Assembly: GCF_050337105.1 (NCBI RefSeq)
Contig: NZ_JAKJSQ010000114.1
Coordinates: 1 to 6,877, forward strand
DNA length: 6,877 nt
Direction: 5' to 3'
Origin: Aliivibrio_A kagoshimensis
Lineage (GTDB): Bacteria > Pseudomonadota > Gammaproteobacteria > Enterobacterales > Vibrionaceae
Shown here piece by piece: positions 1 through 5,506 of this stretch. The first letter of the stretch is position 1. Every line of letters starts with the position of its first letter. A program made the position numbers and the translations under genes. The notes under the pieces are model-generated. The model saw only the letters and a program-made list of their open reading frames with translations, did not search any database and was not told the DNA's origin.

Positions 1-1
1 A

Positions 2-514
2 TTTATCCCTATTGCTTCTACTTTAATATTTTTTTCATTCGTACTTTTTGAATTTATTATTAAAATTATTTTCAATAAAGACCTAACTGGTTCAGGTCGT
101 TCTGAAATGTGGTTATTAATCCTAGATAATATTGAAATAAACCTATTAGGCTATGGCTTCGGGGGTGTATTCTGGGGAGAAGGGAAACCAGCAGAGTATA
201 CAATTGGTAGACTATATTATCATTTAGGTCACTCTCACAATGGATTTATTGACTCTATTATAGATATGGGACTAATAGGTCTAGGGGCATATGTTATTAT
301 AATTGTAATACCTATCATTCATTCGATATCGAAAATATATAATAACAAAGAAGATTATTATATCACAGCTATATCATTATCATTCCTTGCCATTTACTCT
401 TTAAGTGGCAGTTCATTCTTGAAGCAAAACAATATAATATTCATCATGTTTTGCTTTTCAATTTTTTATCCAATATGGAGTGAGAAAGTTGCCCGTACTA
501 ATCATAATCTCTAG
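2..514 (+). CDS. O-antigen polymerase/ligase family protein (Wzy-like), C-terminal part, 5' end cut by window
   Basis: The reading frame is open from base 2 to the TAG at 512-514, leaving 170 visible residues; the true start lies upstream. Two signatures of the Wzy_C/WaaL family are visible. The first is TGSGRSEMW (residues 29-37), with the conserved Arg at 33. The second is GHSHNGFID (76-84), with the His-Asn pair at 79-80, followed by a Gly-rich turn into a membrane helix (MGLIGLGAYVIIIV). Hydrophobic stretches at about 1-24, 91-107, 122-135 and 143-157 fit inner-membrane helices. Family members are about 400-450 residues, so more than half is missing. Family knowledge: they join lipid-linked oligosaccharide units on the periplasmic face. 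The setting inside a glycosyltransferase operon favours a repeat-unit polymerase over a lipid A-core ligase. It occupies the place of vpsF in the V. cholerae vps-I cluster. The DNA is strongly AT-rich. Its 3' end overlaps the next gene. Confidence 0.85.
   Translation, partial: FIPIASTLIFFSFVLFEFIIKIIFNKDLTGSGRSEMWLLILDNIEINLLGYGFGGVFWGEGKPAEYTIGRLYYHLGHSHNGFIDSIIDMGLIGLGAYVIIIVIPIIHSISKIYNNKEDYYITAISLSFLAIYSLSGSSFLKQNNIIFIMFCFSIFYPIWSEKVARTNHNL
477..480 (+). promoter_or_regulatory. Candidate Shine-Dalgarno GGAG that may decide the start of the first GT4 gene
   Basis: GGAG lies 8 nt upstream of an in-frame TTG at 489-491. The longer in-frame GTG start at 480-482 overlaps this motif and has no purine-rich site at proper distance upstream. 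Ribosome-binding logic therefore favours the TTG, which would shorten the protein by three residues. Seen in sequence; use of the site is inferred. Confidence 0.4.
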
Positions 515-1553
515 CTTAGGCATCGGAGGTACTGAACAAAAAGTAATTAGAGTTGCAAATGATCTAATTAAAAAAGGAGTCAAGGTAAATATTCTGTCGC
601 TCTCCAATAATAACAGTCAATCCAGTAAACTTGATAAGAAAGTGAAATTTAATATCATAGACACGAACAGTAGTATCTTAAATAGAATTCTCGCTTATAA
701 AGAAATATCAAAACATATACATTCAATACAATCATTGAATTGCATATTTTTCTTTAATTATTATCCCGTAATATTCTCCAGCAGTATGAATATAAAACAG
801 ATTTCATTCATCAATACAACTCATCTAGTAACACCATCCTGTAAAATTAAAAAAATTCTGGCTAACTACAAATTTAAAAACATAGACGAAATTATTGTTG
901 GCAATAGAGAGCTTAAAGATATAATGACGAACAACGTAACAAAGAATAAGTTAAGTGTTTTGCATAATGGGATAGATAACAATCATGGTCATATAAAAAG
1001 TACCTACTGTACTAATGGAAAATTCAAAATAGTTATTGTAGCTCGATTAAGACCAGAAAAAAAACATACCACACTTTTTCAAGCACTTAAAATAATTAAG
1101 AATAAAAACATTGACTTTTCATTGGATTGCTTTGGAGAGGAGGTTCATGACGGATTTAAAATAAAGCTAATTCAAGAATGTAGCAAGAATAATATTTCGG
1201 AGCATGTTAACTTTCTTGGTAATGTTGACAATGTTACTTCTAAAGTTGCAAATTATGATGCTTATGTACTCCCATCAAATGATACATTCTCAAATGCTAC
1301 TCTTGAGGCTATGTCTACTGGTTGTCCTGTTATTGCCTCAAACACTGGTGGATCATTAGAAATGATCAATGACAATATTGACGGGCTACTATTTGAATAT
1401 AACGACCCTATAAGTTTAGCAGAAAAAATTGAAATTCTAATTAATTCCAAAACAACTAGGGAAAGATTAGGAGTAGCAGCAATAAAAAAAATAAACACTA
1501 AATTCTCTGAAGAATTAATGTTCTCAAAATATCACAAATACACAGAGTTATAA
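480..1553 (+). CDS. GT4-family (GT-B fold) glycosyltransferase
   Basis: Encodes 357 residues from the GTG at 480, or 354 from the TTG at 489. The N-terminal domain opens with a hydrophobic strand and a Gly loop, SSLGIGGTEQ (11-20), typical of GT4 acceptor domains. The C-terminal domain has VARLRPEKK (187-195), the conserved nucleotide-sugar phosphate-binding Arg/Lys loop; FLGNVDN (245-251); and AYVLPSNDTFSNATLEAM (261-278) followed by GCPVIASNTGG. In the usual EX7E motif the first Glu is Asp268 and the second is Glu276, a conservative change. Length and domain order are normal. Predicted role: retaining transfer of a sugar from a nucleotide donor to a lipid-linked acceptor on the cytoplasmic side of the inner membrane; donor and linkage cannot be read from sequence. 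It overlaps the upstream polymerase gene by 35 nt (26 nt with the TTG) and stops 2 nt before the acetyltransferase ATG. As I recall, V. cholerae vps-I has no gene at this place, so it may be an inserted specificity gene. The DNA is very AT-rich (22% GC at 841-900). Confidence 0.9.
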   Translation: MRKLPVLIIISSLGIGGTEQKVIRVANDLIKKGVKVNILSLSNNNSQSSKLDKKVKFNIIDTNSSILNRILAYKEISKHIHSIQSLNCIFFFNYYPVIFSSSMNIKQISFINTTHLVTPSCKIKKILANYKFKNIDEIIVGNRELKDIMTNNVTKNKLSVLHNGIDNNHGHIKSTYCTNGKFKIVIVARLRPEKKHTTLFQALKIIKNKNIDFSLDCFGEEVHDGFKIKLIQECSKNNISEHVNFLGNVDNVTSKVANYDAYVLPSNDTFSNATLEAMSTGCPVIASNTGGSLEMINDNIDGLLFEYNDPISLAEKIEILINSKTTRERLGVAAIKKINTKFSEELMFSKYHKYTEL

Positions 1554-1555
1554 AT

Positions 1556-2053
1556 ATGCCTAATGCCATTTTATTCCACAGAGTATCAAGGTGGTTTTTT
1601 GAAAAAAAAATACCTTTTATTCCACTTCTGTTTCAATTTATGATATTTATAATTTACAATTCAAAAATACCTCCAAACATAAATATAGGGAAAAGCACAT
1701 TTTTTGTGTCTAAAGGTATTGGTGTTGTGATAATCAACAACACAATAATTGGAAAAAATTGTCGCGTTGGTATTGGCTGTAAGATAGTAGGGAAAAGCCC
1801 ATACAAATTGGTTCCAGTCATCGGTGACAATGTTTTTATCGGGCCTGGCGCTGTCATATGTGGTGCAGTCATCATTGAAGATAACGTTATCATCGCCCCT
1901 AATGCTGTGGTTACTAAAAGTGTCCCTGAAGGCTCTATCGTTGGCGGTATTCCAGCTAAGATAATTGGTCACGTTTCAGATTTAGATTATGACATATTCA
2001 ACAATGAATCTTATATTGAAGGACATGTAGAATTCNTGTCTAAAAAACAATAA
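1556..2053 (+). CDS. Hexapeptide-repeat (left-handed beta-helix) acetyltransferase, CysE/VpsG-like
   Basis: Encodes 165 residues from an ATG 2 nt after the preceding stop; the upstream purines (AGAG near 1541) form only a weak ribosome site. The N-terminal 40 residues resemble the short helical lead of polysaccharide-linked serine-acetyltransferase-like proteins (FHRVSRWFFEKKIPFIPLL). Hexapeptide repeats then run from about 41 to 138: NINIGKS, NNTIIGKNCRVGIG, VIGDNVFIGPGAVICGAVIIEDNVIIAPNAVV, and the terminal GGIPAKIIG. Family role: acetyl-CoA-dependent O-acetylation, here most likely of a sugar in the repeat unit rather than of serine, given length and context. It stands where vpsG stands in V. 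cholerae. Oddities: the beta-helix contains no histidine at all (the only His residues are 8, 139 and 157), whereas CysE-type enzymes use His. A nine-A run lies at 1602-1610. Base 2036 is N, in an NTG codon (Met, Leu or Val at residue 161). GC content jumps to about 44% at 1801-1980. Confidence 0.88.
   Translation: MPNAILFHRVSRWFFEKKIPFIPLLFQFMIFIIYNSKIPPNINIGKSTFFVSKGIGVVIINNTIIGKNCRVGIGCKIVGKSPYKLVPVIGDNVFIGPGAVICGAVIIEDNVIIAPNAVVTKSVPEGSIVGGIPAKIIGHVSDLDYDIFNNESYIEGHVEFXSKKQ
1602..1610 (+). repeat. Nine-A homopolymer run near the start of the acetyltransferase gene
   Basis: The run follows six T residues (1595-1600) and one G, and encodes Glu-Lys-Lys-Ile at codons 16-19. A one-base slip would frameshift the protein after about 18 residues. 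Seen directly; a role as a phase-variation switch is inference, because AT-rich DNA makes such runs by chance. Eight-A runs occur at 1057-1064 and 1484-1491 in the preceding gene. Confidence 0.5.
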
Positions 2054-2070
2054 CATCTCACAATTTTAGC

Positions 2071-2073
2071 AGG
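2071..2073 (+). promoter_or_regulatory. Ribosome binding site (AGG) supporting the TTG start of the CapK-like gene
   Basis: AGCAGG ends at 2073, 8 nt before the TTG at 2082-2084. The reading frame contains no in-frame ATG until codon 95, which is inside the adenylation domain and downstream of the essential YTSGTT motif. A TTG start served by this site is therefore the best reading. Confidence 0.45.
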
Positions 2074-2081
2074 CTTATATT

Positions 2082-3266
2082 TTGAAATATTTTCTTTGGT
2101 GGTTATTAAAAGAGAATGTTTTTGTAAACTATTTATACAGAAATATTTTTAACCGTTATTTTACACCAAAACCACACAATGATAGCTCTTCATTACAAAG
2201 CGATATAATTGATAAAGAGTGGGTATTAAATAACAACTTCAAAAAGCCAATATGGGCCATTAAAGGCTACACAAGTGGCACCACCAACCAGCCTCTCACT
2301 GTTTATCGCAGTCTGAGTTCCATCCTTTTAGAAGAGTACCTTGTTAAGAGCTACTTTAAACTCATGGGGGCACCACTACGTCCACGTATCGCTATTATTC
2401 GTGGCGATTCAATCTGCTTGTCAACTCAAACTGAAGCGCCGTTTTGGGTGAAAAAGCCGTTCACTGGCCGACTGGTAATGTCCTCATTCCATATATCAGA
2501 GCGCACTGCACTGGCTTACTTTAGTGCTTTAGAAGAGTATAAACCTCATATTATTTTGGCGTACCCAAGCTCAATTGTACTGCTCTCTAAGCTTGCAAAA
2601 AAATTGAATTGGTCACCGAACTGGGATTTAAAGGGTGTACTCACTAGTAGTGAACAGTTTTCAAGTGACAACCAAAAGATTTCGCGTTCTGTCTTCGGTC
2701 ACATCTATGATCATTATGGCCAAGCTGAGCGAGTAGCTGCACTGCAACAATGCAATGCTGGTCACTATCATGTTCGTGAGGATTACTCTAACGTTGAGTT
2801 TATTCAAGACGAGCATGGTATCAAGATTGTTGGATCCAATCTTCATAATAGAGCAATGCCACTAAAAAGGTATGACACCAATGATTATGTTGAGGGTCTA
2901 TGCATTGACACTCCGTGTCAGTGCGGAGACTCTTCTCCATATGTCACCAAGATTCTAGGCAGGGATGATGACTACGTACTATTACCAGACGGCCGCCACA
3001 TTGGACGGTTAGATGTTGCTTTTAAAGGGATTACTGGGCTTATTGAGTGCCAAATAGAACAAGCATCACTTCAACTTATCATCATTCGTTATGTCCCTGA
3101 GAGCGGTAGTGATCGAGTAATGACCCAAGAAGCTATAGAAGCAAATTTAAGGCAGTTACTTGGCGATGACCTTACGTTTACTTTTAAGGTGGTTGAGCGA
3201 GTCCCTCGCACGAAGGCAGGAAAGTTTCGCTCAGTAATAAGGAATAAAGACATTGTTTGCATTTAA
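2082..3266 (+). CDS. vpsH: CapK/PaaK-type adenylate-forming enzyme (AMP-dependent ligase), VpsH-like
   Basis: Encodes 394 residues from a TTG start. It has the full set of ANL-superfamily motifs. YTSGTTNQP (63-71) is the phosphate-binding loop. DHYGQAER (210-217) corresponds to the YGxTE motif. MPLKRYDTND (259-268) carries the ribose-binding Asp. CQCGDSSPYVTKILGR (279-294) is the Cys-x-Cys-Gly and Gly-Arg hinge signature of phenylacetate-CoA ligase/CapK proteins. VPRTKAGKFR (374-383) contains the catalytic Lys381. Nothing essential looks missing, so the enzyme should be active. Family chemistry: ATP-driven activation of a carboxylate as acyl-AMP, then transfer to a thiol or amine; the substrate cannot be read from the sequence. 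In polysaccharide loci such enzymes are usually just labelled CapK. It sits in the vpsH position; formation of the glycine amide on a uronic acid is a plausible but unproven role. The first roughly 150 nt are AT-rich (20% GC at 2101-2160), then composition switches to 48%. It lies 28 nt after the acetyltransferase and overlaps the next gene by 14 nt. The symbol rests on family and gene order. Confidence 0.88.
   Translation: MKYFLWWLLKENVFVNYLYRNIFNRYFTPKPHNDSSSLQSDIIDKEWVLNNNFKKPIWAIKGYTSGTTNQPLTVYRSLSSILLEEYLVKSYFKLMGAPLRPRIAIIRGDSICLSTQTEAPFWVKKPFTGRLVMSSFHISERTALAYFSALEEYKPHIILAYPSSIVLLSKLAKKLNWSPNWDLKGVLTSSEQFSSDNQKISRSVFGHIYDHYGQAERVAALQQCNAGHYHVREDYSNVEFIQDEHGIKIVGSNLHNRAMPLKRYDTNDYVEGLCIDTPCQCGDSSPYVTKILGRDDDYVLLPDGRHIGRLDVAFKGITGLIECQIEQASLQLIIIRYVPESGSDRVMTQEAIEANLRQLLGDDLTFTFKVVERVPRTKAGKFRSVIRNKDIVCI
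3239..3243 (+). promoter_or_regulatory. Shine-Dalgarno AAGGA supporting the TTG start at 3253
   Basis: AAGGA lies 9 nt upstream of TTG 3253-3255, inside the 3' end of the CapK-like gene. The alternative in-frame ATG at 3280-3282 is preceded by AT-rich sequence without a purine-rich site. The overlapping TTG start is therefore preferred, though the shorter protein starting MIGTNPKGQGG would still keep the Gly-rich loop. Confidence 0.45.
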
Positions 3267-4335
3267 ACCGATAAATTTAATGATTGGTACCAACCCTAAA
3301 GGTCAAGGTGGGATAGCGACAGTTATTAATATTCTTGAGTCTGAAGGGCTTCTAACTAAATATAATTTTAGGTACGTTCCTACTCACTCAAGCTTTATCG
3401 GTAATAAAGTGTTTGCCATATTATTTTTTATCGCTGCTCTGATTAAAATTGGTTTTTACCATTTACTCTACGATGTTGGAATCGTTCATATTCATATGGC
3501 ATCAAGAGGTAGTTACTCTCGAAAGTCCATTGTCATTTCACTGTGTAATTTTCTTGGTAGCAAGGTCATCATTCACCTGCATGGCGGGGGCTTTAAAGAC
3601 TTTTTTGAACGTGAATGCTCTGTTGAAAAACGAAATAGAATCGTTGATTCCTTCAACGCTGCTCATAAGATTATTGTGCTTTCTACGCAGTGGAAGAGTT
3701 GGGTCTCCAGTATTGTATCTAATGATAACAAAGTTAAAATTATCTATAATGCGATTCCTCAGATCAAGCTCCCAACTATAGACAATCCTTCCACACCGAA
3801 TATTTTATTCTTAGGCAAACTCACTAAAGATAAAGGGATTCATGATCTGATTGAAGCTTTTTCAAGTATCACGTCATCCCATCCTGCTTGCCGGTTAATT
3901 TTAGGCGGTGATGGTGACCAGAGGGTTTTTAGGGAGCAAGCTGAATTATTAGGTGTTGCCAACAAAATCGATTTTATCGGCTGGGTATCCGGAGAAGAAA
4001 AATTAAACTGGTTAGCAAAGACTTCTATCTTCGCACTACCCAGTTACCTCGAGGGCTTTCCAATGGGCGTGCTCGAAGCAATGTCAGCCAAAATTGCTGT
4101 GGTGGCCTCCAATGTTGGAGGGATACCCGACGCGATTCATAATAACGAAGAGGGAATCTTGATATATCCTGGTGACATCCCGAAACTATCTCTAGCTTTA
4201 GATACATTATTATCCAATGATGACCTCAGACTCCAGTACGCATCGGCCGCAAGAGAAAGGTACTTACTGCACTTCAGTCCTCAGGTTGTCATCCCCGAAA
4301 TTGAATCCATTTATAATCAGTTGTTAAAGGATTAA
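3253..4335 (+). CDS. vpsI: GT4-family glycosyltransferase, VpsI-like
   Basis: Encodes 360 residues from a TTG at 3253; an ATG at 3280 would give 351. The N-terminal domain has the Gly-rich loop GTNPKGQGGIATV (12-24). A hydrophobic helix follows at about 53-72, of the kind that anchors monotopic GT4 enzymes to the inner membrane. IVHIHMASRGS (77-87) and HLHGGGF (108-114) come next. The C-terminal donor domain shows FLGKLTKDKG (186-195), GGDGDQ (218-223), FIGWVSGEEK (241-250) and LPSYLEGFPMGVLEAM (262-277), with an intact EX7E pair at Glu267 and Glu275, then SNVGGIPD. All expected GT4 elements are present. Predicted role: transfer of one sugar of the repeat unit to a lipid-linked acceptor at the cytoplasmic face; donor unknown. 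It overlaps vpsH by 14 nt and ends 1 nt before the next ATG, so translation is probably coupled. Codon use is richer in GC than in the first GT4 gene of the window, and the two GT4 proteins are clearly not recent duplicates. The symbol rests on position between the CapK and barrel genes. Confidence 0.9.
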   Translation: MFAFKPINLMIGTNPKGQGGIATVINILESEGLLTKYNFRYVPTHSSFIGNKVFAILFFIAALIKIGFYHLLYDVGIVHIHMASRGSYSRKSIVISLCNFLGSKVIIHLHGGGFKDFFERECSVEKRNRIVDSFNAAHKIIVLSTQWKSWVSSIVSNDNKVKIIYNAIPQIKLPTIDNPSTPNILFLGKLTKDKGIHDLIEAFSSITSSHPACRLILGGDGDQRVFREQAELLGVANKIDFIGWVSGEEKLNWLAKTSIFALPSYLEGFPMGVLEAMSAKIAVVASNVGGIPDAIHNNEEGILIYPGDIPKLSLALDTLLSNDDLRLQYASAARERYLLHFSPQVVIPEIESIYNQLLKD

Positions 4336-4336
4336 C

Positions 4337-5506
4337 ATGAGCCCCGAACTGATAGCACGTAACACTTTAGAGCAATCATCTCAGCAAGCTTTTGCAGGAC
4401 AAGATCCATTTGACGGTCTTAATAGCTCAATATTTACCTTATTGCCAAAATTTAAAAAGGGCCTTGTTGGCCTAGCATGGACTCAATTTCACAAGCGTTC
4501 AATAATCAACTTTCGTCCGCTAGCAAATGTGGAGCAAAAACGTAATCCGAAGGGTGTGGCACTTTTCATTCTTGGCCTCATTGAGGATTTCAATCGAACC
4601 AATGATGACTCTTACCTAAACACTGCAATTGAACTTGCTGATTGGTTACTCACGCAGCAAAGTGATGTCTCAACTTGGAAACATGCATGTTGGGGTTACC
4701 ATTTTGATTGGAATGCGAGAGCTTTTTTTGTCCCTAAAGGCAAACCCAACATCATTACCACAATTTACGTTGCCCAAGCTTTATATCAACTGTCTCTGCT
4801 CACTGAGAACACTGAGTACCAAGCAGCGGCAATAGATTCAGCGCACTTTATCGTAAATACCCTATATAATGAACATGATGAGCGTCGCTTTTTTGCATAC
4901 ATTCCAGGTGAAACTGCGTTTGTTCATAACGCCAGTTTATGGGGAGCGGCTTGGGTCGGATTTGTAGCCAATCTAACCAATAATAGTGAATACAGACAAC
5001 TCGCACTAACCGTCGCAAGGCAATCTGTTGTAGAGCAAAACGAGGACGGCTCATGGGTTTACGGCGCTAGACATCATCATCAATTCATTGATGGCTTTCA
5101 TACTGGTTATAACCTTGAAGCCTTAGACATGCTGCGCCTAGCTCTCTCTACATCTGAATTTGATGATGCGATTCAAAAAGGGCTGACTTACTATCGCTCA
5201 GAACTTTTGGAATCAGACGGTACCGCTAAATATTACAATAATAATCGATATCCATTAGACATGCACTGTGTCTCTCAAGCAGTTCTAACCTTACTAAAAG
5301 TAAGTAAAACAGATGCCGATATTCAGTTAGCTACCAAGGTTATTTCTAAATCTATCGACACCCTTTATATGCCAAAAAAACGACGGTTTGTGTATCAAAA
5401 ACACAAATACTTCACGAACAAAGTAAACTATATTCGATGGACTCAAGCTTGGGTTTATTACTCTTTTTCACTTTACAATAACTTCTTATCAAAACAGGCT
5501 GATTAA
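4337..5506 (+). CDS. vpsJ: Predicted (alpha/alpha)6-barrel polysaccharide protein, VpsJ-like; possible uronate C5-epimerase, lyase or hydrolase
   Basis: Encodes 389 residues from an ATG served by AAAGGA at 4326-4331 (5 nt spacer), 1 nt after the vpsI stop. No signal peptide or membrane helix is visible, so a cytoplasmic location is likely. The chain is a series of amphipathic helix pairs separated by short loops rich in aromatic and polar residues, the look of six-hairpin barrel proteins. Conserved-looking loops are CWGYHFDWNARAFF (118-131), NASLWGAAWVGFV (198-210), NEDGSWVYG (235-243), HHHQFIDGFHTGYNLEAL (246-263), YPLDMHCVSQAV (305-316) and RWTQAWVYYSF (367-377). The clustered Trp, Tyr, His and Asp residues suggest a carbohydrate cleft. 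Relatives in polysaccharide clusters are labelled VpsJ, or sometimes mislabelled delta-aminolevulinic acid dehydratase. The fold is shared by uronic-acid C5-epimerase C-terminal domains, lyases and unsaturated glucuronyl hydrolases; which activity applies is not known. Epimerisation of a ManNAcA residue is my favoured guess, given the neighbouring vpsK-like gene. The stop overlaps the next start as TAATG. Confidence 0.75.
   Translation: MSPELIARNTLEQSSQQAFAGQDPFDGLNSSIFTLLPKFKKGLVGLAWTQFHKRSIINFRPLANVEQKRNPKGVALFILGLIEDFNRTNDDSYLNTAIELADWLLTQQSDVSTWKHACWGYHFDWNARAFFVPKGKPNIITTIYVAQALYQLSLLTENTEYQAAAIDSAHFIVNTLYNEHDERRFFAYIPGETAFVHNASLWGAAWVGFVANLTNNSEYRQLALTVARQSVVEQNEDGSWVYGARHHHQFIDGFHTGYNLEALDMLRLALSTSEFDDAIQKGLTYYRSELLESDGTAKYYNNNRYPLDMHCVSQAVLTLLKVSKTDADIQLATKVISKSIDTLYMPKKRRFVYQKHKYFTNKVNYIRWTQAWVYYSFSLYNNFLSKQAD

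Noticed and set aside
1661..1972. 103-codon open frame on the minus strand opposite the acetyltransferase
   Set aside because: The plus strand encodes a clear hexapeptide protein over the same span; the minus-strand product shows no recognisable motif.
1556..2053. Housekeeping serine acetyltransferase (cysE)
   Set aside because: It is much shorter than CysE, lacks its N-terminal domain and helix histidines, and lies within a glycan operon.
2054..2081. Promoter in the 28-nt gap before the CapK-like gene
   Set aside because: AT-rich sequence gives weak -10-like strings by chance, there is no paired -35 element, and the gap is typical of genes within an operon.
3449..3781. 110-codon plus-strand frame inside the vpsI-like gene
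   Set aside because: It is an out-of-frame shadow of a GT4 gene with continuous conserved motifs.
480..4335. The two GT4 genes as a tandem duplication
   Set aside because: Their sequences, N-terminal motifs, EX7E variants and base composition all differ; only family-level motifs are shared.
4337..5506. Delta-aminolevulinic acid dehydratase (haem synthesis), a label seen on relatives
   Set aside because: No HemB-type TIM-barrel or metal-binding signature is visible; the helix-pair pattern and glycan operon context contradict it.
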